Positions 1 through 11,891 are shown, counted from the first letter of the stretch. The stretch is DNA of 64,000 bases from Lunularia cruciata (GCA_948567375.1 OX419755.1:29827001-29891000); one strand, 5' to 3'. Made by a program: numbers and translations. Notes: generated from the sequence alone by a model not told the origin.

Positions 1-57
1 AGCCAGATTTCCTCTCTTTCCTTCTTCCTCAAGGCCATCGAGACACTTACTCTTGAT
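1..57 (-). mobile_element. Fam1 LTR L2, left remnant
   Basis: This short stretch matches the minus-oriented Fam1 LTR (compare about 57188-57245 in L7). The right part of the same LTR resumes at 9014. About 230 bp of LTR between the two parts is missing, so the left edge of element E1 is a deletion breakpoint rather than a clean insertion boundary. Confidence 0.7.
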
Positions 58-1136
58 GAAACACCAACCCGAGGAACCTCGGGTTAAGACCACTAGTAAT
101 CTTGTCACCATTTTGAAACATCTTGAAGTCAAAATCAAACATGGAGAGACTTCAAACCCAAAGCCAAAAGCAAAGACAGTCAAATTGGGAGGAGTACCCC
201 AATATGATATTGTAGCGGATTTGGCAGCCACAAATGCCAACGTCACATTTAAGCAATTGTGGGAAGACAACAAGTTGTACAAGAAGCAGCTGAATTTGGT
301 CCTTAAGAAAGTAAGGTCAATGTCAGAGAAGGACTTGCCCGCTATCTATAGTATTGAGCAAGAAGATCTGGGATCTCTCGAGGTCAACATAGAGATTGTA
401 GGGTGCATGATCACATCAATACCCATCAATTCAGGGTCGGGTGTGAATGTCATGACCAAAGATACTGCAAATTGACTGGGGTATCATACGTTTGAGCCAA
501 CACCCGAGTCTTGAAATTTGCAGACCAAACCAAAAGATGGCCCTTGGGCATGCTGTCAAACATTACCACAATCATTGGAGAGGTGCCTTTCAAGTTGGAC
601 TACATTGTGCTGCAACCAGGGACTAAGACTGGTTACCCTCTGTTGATCGGAAGACCTTGGTTGTACAATGCCCAAGTTGTGGTGGATTGGCACCAATAGA
701 AGTTATGGTTCAAGGACATTTTGTCCAAAGACCAGAAGCTAGTGACTATGAGTTGGACAAAGGTTCCCCATCTCGAGGAAACTAGTTTGTCAGAGGATGA
801 GGACAAATCCGAAGACTCGTCGTCTTTGTCCTCAGACAAATCTGAAGACAAAGTCCAAGTCAATTACTTGGAATGCTACGAGGTGGATGACAAAGACTAA
901 GATCCATATGACCTTGCCTTTGGTGAACCTGACTTGGAGGAAGGGGGTTTGATGGCAGCTTGCCTCTAGTTAAGCCGAGTAAGCCATGTTGAAGGAATCA
1001 TCAACCCCGATGACTGTCAAGATGCTATTTTGACTAAAGGGAAAATTTTGAAAATTTCAAAGACAGTCACTTTGGAGGAGTTGGCAGGATACACTGCCTT
1101 GTTTATAGAATTATAGGATGTATTTGCCTGGTCTAT
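58..1136 (+). pseudogene. E1 gag C-terminus and protease (Ty3/gypsy), decayed
   Basis: Aligns with the end of gag and the aspartic protease of E4. The protease active-site motif reads IPINSGSGVNVM, with Asn at 428-430 where E4 has the catalytic Asp of DSG, so this copy would be inactive even without its stops. A stop follows at 473-475. The frame then resumes through KFADQTKRWPLGMLS and GRPWLYNAQVVVDWH (about 511-699), typical of the protease tail in this family. The acidic, serine-rich linker between protease and RT follows (about 770-1130) and is also broken by stops. Assignment rests on the collinear match to E4. Confidence 0.85.
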
Positions 1137-2516
1137 TGATCAAATGCCGGGTATTCCACAAGAATTTGGAGAACACCAGATTGATCTGGTTGAAGGTGCA
1201 ATTCCGATTTGGCGGAGATAATACCGCCTAAACCCAAAGTACTCCCTTTTGGTGAAAGATGAAATTGACAAGTACTTAGGGGCCGGAATCATCTTCCCTA
1301 TCTTAAGCAGTGAATGGGTCTTCCCCATTGTCATTGTCCCAAAGAAGAAAACGGGGAAGATCCGAGTGTGCCAAGACTTCCGTAAGTTGAATGCAGTCAC
1401 AAGGAAGGATCATCATCCCTTGCCTTTTACGGATACAATTCTAGACCAAGTAGCTGGTCACCCTTGTTATAGTTTTCTCAATGGATTCCCAGGGTACAAT
1501 CAAGTATCCATCTAAGAAGAAGACAAGGATAAAACTACATTCATGAAAGATTGGGGCACTTTTGCTTACAATCAAATGCCTTTTGGGTTGTGTAATGCTC
1601 CCGCTACTTTCCAATGGATGATGAATTCAATCTTCAAGGATTTCCTGCGCAAATTTGTGGAAGTGTTCATTGATGATTTTTGTGTGTTTAGGCAAAGAGA
1701 TGTACATTTGGATTACCTTCACCAAACTTTTGAAAGGTGTCATTTTGCCGGTTTGTCATTACATCCAGAGAAATGCTTCTTTGCAATCAAGGAGGGAATT
1801 CTTCTGGAGCATCAAGTGTCAAGCCAAGGTATTGAAGTTGATGTCAAGAAGGTTAAAGTAATCTCAGCTTTGGAATCCTCAAAGAACATCCGGGAGTTGA
1901 GAGCCTTCTTGGGACATGTCGGATACTATAGACGCTTTGTTTCAAACTATGTGGTGCTTGCTGCACCCCTTACAAAGCTTCTGAAGAAGTCCAAAGACTA
2001 CTTGTGGGAAGCAAATCAAGAAGAAGCTTTCCAGGTGTTGAAGAAGAAACTGGTTGAAGCACCAATTATGAGGGCCCGAATTGGGACCTCCCTTTTCATG
2101 TATATGTGGACACTTTGTCCATGGCCATTGGCGTCATCTTAAGTCAGAAGGACGAGAAGAAGTAGGACTACTCGGTGTATTATGCTAGCCAACAACTTTC
2201 AGTTTCTAAAAAGAACTATTCAATGACTGAAAGAGAAGCACTTAGAATGGTGTATGCCTGCAAGAAATTTTGCCACTACCTACTAGGATACAAGTTTGTC
2301 TTCTATGTTGACCATTACGCATTGCAACATTTGGTCAAGAAGGCAGATTTGTCCAAGCAAATTGCAAGATGGATCTTGTTGTTACAAGAATTCACATATA
2401 TTGTACAAGTAAGGAAGGGAGCTTTGCATTTGAATGCAGACTTCCTGTCCAGGTTTGAAACTCAAGACCAGGAGTGGGAAATTCATGATTGGTTCCTTGA
2501 TGAAAAGTTATATTAA
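1137..2516 (+). pseudogene. E1 reverse transcriptase and RNase H, decayed
   Basis: RT blocks are plain: LLVKDEIDKYLGAGIIFPI, the basic KKKTGKIRVCQDFRKLNAVT block, FAYNQMPFGLCNAPATFQ, and the catalytic motif as FIDDFCVF. EKCFFAIKEGILLEHQVSS followed by the FLGHVGYYRRFV block is characteristic of the Tat/Athila side of plant Ty3/gypsy. RNase H follows (YASQQLSVSKKNYSMTEREA, then YVDHYALQHLVKKAD). Stops at 1219-1221 and 1513-1515, a frame break near 2090 and a stop near 2164 show it is dead. It would have copied element RNA into cDNA in cytoplasmic particles. Confidence 0.92.
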
Positions 2517-2525
2517 TTAACAACA

Positions 2526-4533
2526 ATGCAAAGTACAAGGTATGTAGCAAAATATCATTATCTGCATACTCTCCATTGTCTTGAAGGGCTGGACCCAGAG
2601 CAAAGGGCAATCTTTCTCAGGAAAATGGGGCCTTATCAGCTCAAACACATCATTCTATTCAAGATGGGCAAAGATGAAGTACTTTGGCGATGCTTGGAGT
2701 CATACGAAGTAGGAGGAGTGATTGAGTCTTTACACTCTAAATCATCGGGAGGACACTATGCTCTGAAGAATACTGTAAAGAAGATTCTTTCCTTGGGGTA
2801 TTGGTGGCCTATGATGTACAAAGACACACATGCTCATATCCAAAGTTGTGATGCTTGTTAGAGAACGGGGAAGCCAATGGCTACTTCTCAATGGCCTTTG
2901 AGACCAATTTTGCCATTGGCCACATTTGAGAAATGGGGAATTGATTTTGTGGGTCCCATTCAACCAGTGATCCGAGTCACAAGGAAGCAATATATTTTGG
3001 TTTGCACTGACTTGTGAGCCGGCCTGTCTCTCACTCAGGATGAACCTCTGATGGCTATTATGGTAGCGCACCATGGACTAAGAAGGCAAGGAACCCCAAC
3101 TCCATCATACTCCTCCAAGGCTAACACTCCAAGACTCAAGACATTGCTCACTAGAGAACTCAATGAGAGAGAGATAGTTGCAAATGAAAGGATGATGAGT
3201 ACCTCCTCACCCCTTGTTTATATACTTGTGAAATAGTTACGTACCAAAGTTACTAATTACCGTAGTAACTCAAGTTACTAGACTAAAATTCAAGTAAAGT
3301 CAAAAAGTAGAAAGGAATATCCATTCACATGGGCATATTCCCCTTATCTTGACCCAACTACTAAAGCAAGGATTCCTTCACATGGGCTATCCTTGGACTA
3401 AAGAAGAATCCAAAACAAAAAGGCTTGCGGGCCCAAGAGTTCTCAACTCTTTCCCCAAAGCCAAACACCTAGGAATAATACCAAGTCAACACACTAAAAT
3501 CCAAAATAGTGGTGCTCATCTTTTCTACTTCCTCTAAAGTAAGGTCCCATCTATCTTAGCTATGACTAACTTTAGCTAACCATGACTAATATAGAACCAT
3601 CCTTTATCTCTATATAAATAATATCTCTTAAGTACTTGTAATACCAAGCTAAATATCACAATACCACACACATGCACAAATGGGTGTTACAGACTATGCT
3701 ACCAAGATGGTTGAAGCTGAAGCAACTCGCAGAGATGATGCCAAAAGTGTGGCGGAATTTTTCTTTTGAAACATCATCTCCCAATATGGGTGTCCTCTAG
3801 AATTGGTCAGTGATAGAAGGACACATTTTTTGAACTCGGTGATGGAGGCATTAACCAAGTACTTCCAGATTAAACATTGGAAGACGACTCCTTATAACCC
3901 AAAAGCAAATGGCTTAACGGAAAAGGTGAATTGGTTACTTTGCAAAATTTTGAATAAGGTGACTGTCAATTATGCCTATGATTGGGATACAAAATTACCA
4001 GCCACGTTGTGGGCATGTAGAACGACAAAAAAGATGAAAACCAAACAAACTCCATACTTCTTGACATATGGCTTGCATCCCATACTACCAGTTGAATTTG
4101 AAGTATTGACATATTGGATTCTTTGCAAAGAACAACTGTCGGAGGAAGAAAGCCAAGATCTTTGGATTCATCAACTAATGTGGTTAGAAGAGAAAAGAGA
4201 CAATGCAATGCAATGAAAACCACAAAGGAAGTACAAGAGCAGAGGAAATTCAGGCACAATAAACATATCAAGCATGTGGTCGTGCACAAAGGAGATTTGG
4301 TTTTGTTATACGACAATTGCCAAATATTTTTTCCAGACAAGTTGCATTTGAGATAGATGGGGCCTTATTGAGTTCTTCATCTTTATGAAAATGGGTCCAT
4401 TCAACTTGTAGACCTGGAAGGCAATTCTTTTGCCACTTGAGTAAACGGGTGGAGAGTTTGGAGATATTGGACCATAGACCTGGAAGTCTCTAAGACACTT
4501 GAAGTCTATGTTTGCGGGGATGCTCACATTTGA
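2526..4533 (+). pseudogene. E1 integrase, decayed and interrupted by a Fam3 LTR
   Basis: The N-terminal zinc-binding region (HSKSSGGHYALKNTVKK through QSCDAC) precedes the core domain (EKWGIDFVGPIQPV). A Fam3 solo LTR occupies 3013-3691. The core continues from 3692 with LVSDRRTHFLNSVMEAL and NPKANGLTEKVN, giving the D,D,E set. The C-terminal module runs to a TGA at 4531-4533 that overlaps the polypurine tract. Several nonsense changes are present. Without the Fam3 insertion the two halves join at the duplicated GACT. Confidence 0.88.
3013..3691 (-). mobile_element. Fam3 solo LTR inserted in E1 integrase
   Basis: A TG...CA unit (TGTGAGCCGG at one end, GGGTGTTACA at the other) flanked by the 4-bp duplication GACT (3009-3012 and 3692-3695). 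Near-copies lie at 6628-7318 and 51871-52560. It reads as an LTR in minus orientation, with a TATATAAAC-like box around 3215-3224. No coding sequence is present. As a solo LTR it most likely formed by recombination between the two LTRs of a full element. Confidence 0.85.
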
Positions 4534-4544
4534 GGAAAGAGGTA
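4532..4544 (+). other. Polypurine tract of E1
   Basis: GAGGAAAGAGGTA lies directly before the LTR start TGTGGTACCC and overlaps the integrase stop. This is the expected plus-strand priming site, and it fixes the LTR boundary. Confidence 0.8.
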
Positions 4545-4931
4545 TGTGGTACCCACATTTTTTGTTTTTTTTTGAAATAGAGAAGAAGAAGTGTATAGAG
4601 AAGTCAGATTGTGCCTGTATGGCCAAAGAAGGCAAAGAAAGGAGTCTTTGGGATGAAACCCAAGGTAACGTGACTTTGGGTCATAAGGTGAAGTACTCAG
4701 AATTGCCTTGTCAGCATACAACCCAAAGTAAGAAGTCTATGTTTGCGAGGGTGCTCAACCCAAGGCGAGGACAGTGTAACAACTTTCCTTCGGGGCGAGA
4801 AATTCAAGAAGGAACCACTAAAAAACGGCGGTCATCCGCGTGAAGGACACTTGACAGTGACAAGAGCATGCAAGAGGTGTGATTTCTTGGTGGAAACTCG
4901 AATTGAAGAGAGATGAAAAAAGGCGTGACTC

Positions 4932-4938
4932 TATAAAA
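4932..4938 (+). promoter_or_regulatory. TATA box in L1
   Basis: TATAAAA lies 27 bases upstream of the first ATG of the LTR ORF (4959). The same box and spacing recur in L5 and L7. Confidence 0.55.
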
Positions 4939-6627
4939 ATTGGGCTAAAGACAAAGCAATGACAAGCAATTTTCCTTTACTATTAAGAAGTTGTCATGCA
5001 GGAGATCATGGGAAGGGAAGTAGAGTCAAAGATGCATCGGTGTGTAGAGGAGAATTTGAGAGAGCTAATCCGAGAGTTAGTAGGAAGAATAGTCCCCAAC
5101 CCAATGAGGAAAAAAGAAAGATGGAGAGAAGAGGGAAGAAGAACACCAAATTCGTAGTGAGAAATCATGTGATTTGGAGGTTAGATGTGGTCATAAGAAT
5201 TGAAGTCTTGAGCCGACTTTGGATCACATTCTTGGCGTGGAACTAGAATGTGAGCTTTCCAAGGTTCATGACTGAGATAATCGAGAGTAGATGTCTTGAT
5301 GGCTCCGAGGAAGAGGGGACGAGAGGAAATCCGGCTTGCTGGATGGAGTCGGATTGGAGATTAGTACTCGGAAGAGAAGCACGCATGGAGCAGGGTGGCA
5401 CATTCTTGGGGAAGGGAGAGGTAACAGAAGAAATCCAAGAAGTGAGAGATGCATTTTCTTCAAAGCGCACAAAGAATGGGTACAAAGTAGAGAGTTACAA
5501 GGATCTTGTCAAGCGAGGGATCGTGGGTGCGCTCATGGCAATCTTGAAGCCGGAGAGAATGACTTATGTGATGAAGCACCAAGCGGTGTTCTTCCATAAG
5601 ATGTTTGCAGGAGAGCCGATTAACTGAGCGAAGTGCTTCCATGGGCAAACACAATAGATGGTGTGGAATTTGTGGGATAAATTGCCTCCGCATTACGTTG
5701 TGCTGTTTGCAGCGCATTTTTATCTAGGGCTGAACTTGCTCAATGCGGCAGAGCGCAACAGAATGGTGTTGCATTTCCATCTTGACTTAAGAAAGTAGGT
5801 TGATGCAGATGAACAATAGTACATTCTTCAAATCAGGAGCAACGATGAGTACTACGTGCAGACGGGGAAGAGTGTGCACGTGGATGTGAGTACTCCAAAG
5901 TCAAAGAAGAGGATTTGACAAGGAGAAGGAGAAGACATCGAGAAAACAAGACCTTGGAAGACCAGAAGGGTAAACCTGAGGAAAGGTATGGTGGTAATTG
6001 CATCATTGGAGGAAGAATCAAAGGGCAAAGTTGAGTGCAAGTTTGAAGACTCTGAAAGAGAAGAAGAACCCGAGCTCACACTGTAGAGTGGAGACACGAG
6101 TAGTGATAGCAACGATGGAGGAGAGATGATGTTGGTACCCATAGAAGAAGAAGCCAAGGTGGAGATAGAGGAGGAAGGTAATGCAAAGTTAGAAGATGAA
6201 GTGCCAAAGCATGAAGAGAGAAAAGTTACCATTCAAAGAGGAGTTCATTCCAAGCAAAAGGCAAAGTGTAAAGCAGGTCCAAGCAAGGTAAGAGAAGAGG
6301 AGAATGCAAGTTTGGGAAGTGAAGCATATATTCCAATACGATGACTATAGCTAAGTAGGCAAGTATTGAGAAAAGAAGATGTAAGGAAGGAGATCACTCC
6401 ACAAGTCAAAGTAGCCATGAGTGAAGGAGTGGAGTACTTACAAGAGATTGTGTGTCTCTTTTTGGTGAAGTTAGAACATAGGAAGAAGGAGATGCAGCCA
6501 AAGAGTCCGGAGGTGAAGATTGTGTTGCAGGTGTTAGCCCAATTGGAAGAAGAGAACTTGGAATTGAAGAAGAGTATAATCCGAGGAGAGGAGGAAAAGG
6601 AAGTACTACATGTAGATGGAGTAGTAC

Positions 6628-7318
6628 TATAACACCCATTTGTGCATGTGTGTGGTATTATGATATTTACCTTGGTATTACAAGTACTTAAGAGATATTA
6701 TTTATATAGAGATAAAGGATGGTTCTATATTAGTCATGGTTAGCTAAATTTAGTCATAGCTAAGATAGAAGGGACCTTACTTTAGAGGAAGTAGAAAAGA
6801 TGAGCACCACTATTTTGGACTTTAGTGTGTTGACTTGGTATTATTCCTAGGTGTTTGACTTTGAGGAAAGAGTTGAGAACTCTTGGGCCCGCAAGTCTTT
6901 TTGTTTTGGATTCTTCTTCAGTCCAAGGATAGCCCATGTGAAGGAATCCTTGACTTAGTGGCTGGGTCAAGATAAGACCATGCTTAGGAGAATATGCCCA
7001 TGTGAATGGATATTCCTTTCTACTTTTTGACTTTACTTGACTTTTAGTCTAGTAACTTGAGTTACTACGGTAATTAGTAACTTTGGTACGTAACTATTTC
7101 ACAAGTATATAAACAAGGGGTGAGGAGGTACTCATCATCCTTTCATTTGCAACTATCTCTCTCTCTCATTGAATTCTCTAGTGAGCAATGTCTTGAGTCT
7201 TGGAGTGTTAGCCTTGGAGGAGTATGATGGAGTTGGGGTTCCTTGCCTCTTAGTCCATGGTGCGCTACCATAATAGCCATCAGAGGTTCATCCTGAGTGA
7301 GAGACAGGCCGGCTCACA
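6628..7318 (+). mobile_element. Fam3 solo LTR inserted in L1
   Basis: Starts TATAACACCC (TG changed to TA) and ends GGCTCACA, flanked by a 4-bp GTAC duplication (6624-6627 and 7319-7322). A TATATAAAC box at 7106-7114 lies upstream of a CT-rich stretch (about 7144-7163), as expected of a plant LTR promoter. Same family as 3013-3691 (opposite orientation) and 51871-52560. Confidence 0.85.
7106..7114 (+). promoter_or_regulatory. TATA box of the Fam3 LTR
   Basis: TATATAAAC, conserved in the minus-strand copy near 3215-3224 and as TATAAAAG at 52349-52356. It is followed by a run of CT dinucleotides. Confidence 0.5.
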
Positions 7319-9013
7319 GTACAGAATCAAGTTATTGAGAACTTGAAGAGAGAAGCAAGGAATCAAGAGGAACTCCTAAAGCAGAGTGACATAGTAAGGG
7401 AAGGACAAGTAGTTGAGAATGAAATCTTGAAGCAGCACTTTGCTGATTCAAGATTAGAGATTATCCATGCTATGGCAAGAGTAGCCAAAAAGGAACAAAA
7501 GCTCAATCAAGTGATAGAGAGTGTAGAAGAGAAGAAGCAGCTATGGCAACAAGAGTTGATAGTGCAATTTAGAGAAGAAGTAAGGTTGAGAGAGTTACTT
7601 TGCAATCAGGAGGAGAAGATTGTACAGAAGGAGAAGGAGAAGGAGAAGGAGGTTGTGAACGCCAAGTTTGAAGCAGAATTGACAATATACAAAGAAGATT
7701 GGCTTGCAGATCGAGATCATAATCAGGATGAATGCAATGCTAAGTACAGAGGCCAGTGTGTGTATTGAAGAGACGAGGCTGCACAAGTTGAAGTTGTTGG
7801 TGCAAGAGACGAGGAGGAGACATGCAAAGGACACAGACTTGAATGCTTTGTTGATCAGTCTCAAAACTCATGTAGATAGGAAGATATTGGAAGTAGAAGA
7901 CAATATCACAATTAGATTAGACTTAGTCAAATTAGAGATAGATAAATTTTGGAAGGATGTTAGACCAAAACCCAAAGTAGATGAAGTAGGAGTGCAGATG
8001 TCTTTGGAGTTACCATTGGAGACATTAGAGAAGAGTGGGTTGGGAGATAAGGAGTTACATAGCTTACTTGCTAGTGGAATTTCAGATCAGGAAAGAGAAT
8101 TGTTAGATTTGGTAGAGGACGTAGGAGTTGTGAAACCCAAGGAAAGAGTAGTAGGAAGTAAAGTTACTTCAGGTTCGGGTTTGAGAGCCGAAAGAGAAGT
8201 AGACATTGGATTGGATTAGTTACAAAATTAAGATTTGAAGGGGCAAATATAAAGAAGTACATTGTCATTTCGGATCTGTAGGTTTGTAGACTTGTTAGGA
8301 AACGGTATTTTTTTTAGAACTGTCAATTGCTTCACTATTTAAGAGTGGCATTCGTAGGAAATTGTTATTCAATGCTCATTATTTATGAGAATAGATAAAG
8401 CAAAGTGCTGTGAAGTAGTGCTCATTGCTTGAGCTTGATTTTGAGTATCAACTTTGTGTTTGTGTTTGTGAGTGTGTGGAGAATTTTGAAGTGCAAGTTA
8501 GTGTGCTTGTTGGATGTTGGATTCCGCAACCTTGATCTTCATTCTGTGTGTTTGATCCTGAGTGAAGTGCAATCGGAGCAATGCCTTGACAGATCTGAGA
8601 GGAATTGTAGTGTTGGTAGTATTCTACATTTGTGAGTGTAGCGTAGTGTTGATGTGAAGCAATCTCAATCAAGGAAGTTGTGCCTTCAGTGGAGGGGTAG
8701 AACACAATTCTAAGGCAAAGTCATTTTGCAATGAAGTGCCATTTTTGGGAGAGCCTGAATCATCATAATCAAGATTGTTTGGAAAGAATTGAAGGTGTTG
8801 TGATTAAGGAGTGTGAATTTGTGGCAAGACTGCGAGTCAGTGCTTGTTACTCTCTTATGGGTGTGGTTTCTACCTGAGATACTAAAGAAGAACTCAAGAA
8901 GAACTACATTGTTATTGTTTGACTTCGTATTTGACCAATTCTGACTTGTATCTCTGCGGGAACAAACTTTACTACCCAATTACCGCAAAAGTGATATTTT
9001 CCGGGTTGTCATA

Positions 9014-9485
9014 TACTTCCCTTCCCATGATCTCCTGCAAGACTACTTCTTAACGGCAATGGAAAATTGCTTGTCATTGCTTTGTCTTTAGCCTAATTTT
9101 TATAGAGTTGCACCTTCTCCATCTTTCTTCAATTCAAGTTTCTACCAAGAAATCACACCTCCTGCATACTCCTATCATTTTCAAGTGTCCTTCACGCATA
9201 TGACCGCTGTTTCTAAATGGTACTTTCTTGAATGTCTTGCCCCAAAGGAAAGTTGTTACATTTTCCTCGCCTCGGGTTGAGCACCCCTAAGATGAATACT
9301 CCTTACTTTGGTTGTATGCTGACAGTGCAATTCCAAGTACCTTTCCTCGTGACTTGAAGTCATGTTACCTTGGGTTTCATCCCAAGGACACTTTTCTTTG
9401 CCTTCTTTGGCCATACAGGCACAATTTGACTTCTCTGTACACTTCTTCAATTTTTGAAAAGAAAAACAAAAATGTGGGTACCACA
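9014..9485 (-). mobile_element. Fam1 LTR L2, right part
   Basis: The first about 470 bases of a minus-oriented Fam1 LTR, ending at 9485 with the start motif (AAAAATGTGGGTACCACA on plus). E1 inserted into it, and its remainder appears at 1-57 and beyond the left edge. It abuts gag of E3 without a polypurine tract, so it is a separate insertion into E3 gag rather than the 3' LTR of E3. The other duplication site is off the window. Confidence 0.8.
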
Positions 9486-11400
9486 AGTGTTATACAATTT
9501 ACATTTGTATGACCCTTTGCCTGAAGCGCTGCATGTTCAGCCGGGGTCTGTACATATTTTACAAGTGGCTTTAGGTTTGGAGGTGAGGGCATTGGTTGCC
9601 CATATGACCCGATCCTTTTCAATTTCCACATAGGGGAACATGCCCAATTTTCCGATTGGCACTGGAAAATTTGGAGACCAATGTCCCATCAAGCCACAAT
9701 TGTAACATGCTCGGGGTGCAACATTCTAAGATCAATTCAGGTTGCTCATTGGTGGACTTTGTGTAGGAGCATTGGGGTTTTACTCCCTTGGTCCATACCT
9801 TGGACCTTGATACGATGTGCTCACTGGAGGTTGTACCTCTTGGGTTTGGTACACAACCTCCTCTTCCTCTTCTTGGTTCCATCCCAGAACCCAATCAATC
9901 TATTGCATTGGGAATGCATTACGAGTATTGCATTCCGTGTTTGCATGGCCTGACTTGCCACAAGCGGTGCACCATACATTAGATCTGCCAAATGATGGGG
10001 GCTTCCTTTGATCCTTTGATCCTTTGCCCCAATCATCTGGATCTTAAAATCTGAAAACTCCTTGATGAGGGCATCTAGCTTGGTATCCGCCTTATGTACA
10101 CTCTTTGCTGGGGTTGTCAATGGTTTCTTACCCCCACATCTTTGTATCCTTCTTGGCATTGATTCTTCTTTGGACTCCAAAGAAGAACTTGAAGATGTGG
10201 AGGATCCTCCAAAGAAGTGGATGTACTGTGAGAAGCTCTAATTCTGGGCTTCTTGCCTTTCTTCTCCTGGTTTCTTTGATTGCCAGTAGAATGAGAGTGA
10301 GCCGCCTTATATTGGGCGACATGTTTGAGTACCTTGTCCAGGGAAGTCACATTCCTTTCCCAAGAACCAAGTAATGGCTTGGGCATTGGAGTAACCCACC
10401 ACACTTGATTGCTTCAAGACTCGATTCAAAAGCGCCATGAACCGCTTAGAGTAGTCTCTCAACTTCTCCTTCTTGCCTCTATTCAAATTGTTGAGTGCCA
10501 CAAAGACACTCATGTTGTAATCAACTTCTCGGAAGCATGCCAGGAAATTTTTTATCAAGTCTGCCCAGTCCGCTGGAACAAACCCCTTTTGGGTGACATG
10601 GGTGTACCAACTCTGAGCTTTCTTTCAGAGCAGACTTGGGAAAATTTGCAATCGATCCACCAAGTCATGTTCCTTGTTGGCAAAGGAGATGAGTTTGAAT
10701 TCTTTGATGAATTCAATGGGGTCTTTGTCTTGTTCTATCCCTTTGTATTTTTGATATGCATGTCAAGTGATAAGTAACAAAGTCATCATTCGACTTGGTG
10801 GGATCGGCTGGGGTAAAATTGAACTTGTTGGAACCAAGGGGTTGGTTGGTATTGACACCATGTTGACAACCCAAGGGTTCCAATTGGTCAGGTTCAAAGC
10901 CGGGTCTTCTTTGACAATTTCTTCTCTGAGGGTGTCAACTTCAACCCGAGTGGAAGAATCAAGATAAACACCTTCAGAGTGTTCTTTGAAATTCCTTTGA
11001 GACAATCAAGGAATTGTGCGTAGAAGGTGTTGACACTCTTCTTCTGTTAGTGTCAGTGCTGTCTTTTCTCAAACAAAATTCTTTAAAAATGTGACTTCCT
11101 TTACAACTCTAGGGAAAGTTGGTGTATTGGGCCGTAATGAATATGTCTGCCTGCTCAAGTCTTTCTTCTTGGAAGATGGAGATGAGAAGTAGCCTTGCCA
11201 ACCGCCTTCACGTTTCTTTTGGTCAAGTTCTGGTAGGGCTTCTTGCATTTCATAGAGAAGTTGAAAATCCAATGCCTCTTGTTCGGTTTTGTCAAAAGTA
11301 GATTGGATCTTCAGACATTTGTCTTCTTCACAATGCAACATTTGTGTTTGAACTTTCTCTTCCTATTGTTCTCTCGATGCAAACATTCATATTGCTTTGA
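9486..11400 (-). pseudogene. E3 gag of Fam1, decayed
   Basis: Collinear with E4 gag (about 62105-63960). Recognisable pieces are the capsid-like part (NFLACFREVDYNMSVFVAL, then KKEKLRDYSKRFMALLNRV at about 10430-10558), the basic and serine-rich stretch, and the zinc-knuckle and proline-rich region (9619-10010), where several cysteines are lost. Frameshifts and stops are frequent. The rest of gag and pol lies to the left and is cut off by L2. The start lies near 11340, with the leader and PBS between gag and the 5' LTR. Confidence 0.85.
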
Positions 11401-11449
11401 CACCTAGTTTCAAATTTGGCTTCATATTATTCCACTTTTGAGATTTTTA

Positions 11450-11467
11450 TCCTTGGTAGCGGGACCA
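11450..11467 (-). other. Candidate primer binding site of E3
   Basis: On minus, TGGTCCCGCTACCAAGGA begins seven bases after the end of the 5' LTR. It is a degenerate match to the tRNA-Asp type PBS known from plant Athila/Tat elements (from memory, TGGCGCCGTTGCC...). The Fam3 element has a similar site at 52565. The tRNA identity is uncertain because of decay. Confidence 0.45.
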
Positions 11468-11474
11468 AAAATCA

Positions 11475-11891
11475 TGTGACAACTTGGCAAATATCACTTT
11501 TGCGGTAATTGGGTAAGTAAAGTTTGTTCTTGCAAAGATACTAGTCAGAAATGTCCAAGTACAAAGTCAAAATTCACCATGCAGTTCTTCTTGGTTGCCT
11601 CTTTAGTCTCTCAAGTAGAAACCACACCCAGAAGAGAGTAACAAGTACTGATTTGCAGTCTTGTCACGAGTTAACACTCCTTAATCACAACTCCATCTAA
11701 TCTTTCCAAACAATCTTGATTGTGATGGTTCAAGCTCTCCCAAAAATGGCACTTCACTACAAAACAACTTCACCTTAGAATTGTGTTCCACCCCTCCACT
11801 AAAGGCACAACTTCCTCGATCAAAATTGCTTCATATCAACATTGTGATGCACTCACAAATGCAAAATACTACCAACACTACAATTCCTCTC
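11475..11891 (-). mobile_element. L3: 5' LTR of E3, distal part
   Basis: Starts TGTGACAACTTGG and matches the low-coordinate end of L4-L7. It breaks at 11891, where the outer Fam2 element inserted, and resumes at 42897. The Fam2 target duplication TCTC is at 11888-11891 and 42897-42900. Confidence 0.85.

Larger units (their letters stand above)
4959..8219 (+). pseudogene. LTR-encoded protein of Fam1 (L1 copy), decayed
   Basis: Collinear with the LTR ORF of L7: an N-terminal MTSNFPLLLRSCHAG, a conserved central domain (SKRTKNGYKVESYKDLVKRG, then VMKHQAVFFHKMFAGEPIN at about 5570-5627), an acidic middle part, and a C-terminal coiled coil (7343-8219, rich in E, K, R and Q). Stops and small indels break it, and the Fam3 LTR at 6628-7318 splits it just after the start of the coiled coil. 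Without that insert the span is about 2566 bp, against 2574 bp in L5 and L7. Function unknown. Confidence 0.75.
58..9013 (+). mobile_element. E1: 5'-truncated Fam1 Ty3/gypsy retrotransposon
   Basis: Decayed gag-pol on the plus strand, followed by a polypurine tract and a full 3' LTR (L1). It aligns throughout with the minus-strand element E4 at 57957-64000 and enters within the C-terminal part of gag (compare about 61757 in E4). The 5' LTR and most of gag are missing. Two Fam3 solo LTRs (3013-3691 and 6628-7318) interrupt it. It lies inside another Fam1 LTR (L2), so it is younger than L2. Many in-frame stops look like C-to-T changes, and it is visibly poorer in CpG than E4. Confidence 0.9.
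4545..9013 (+). mobile_element. L1: 3' LTR of E1 (Fam1 LTR with ORF)
   Basis: Begins TGTGGTACCCACATTTTTT right after the polypurine tract. It ends in CCGGGTTGTCATA, where other copies end GGTTGTCACA. After removing the Fam3 LTR at 6628-7318 and its 4-bp duplication, the length is about 3.77 kb, the same as L5 and L7. It carries a TATA box at 4932-4938 and a decayed copy of the LTR-encoded ORF (4959-8219) in sense orientation. Confidence 0.88.
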
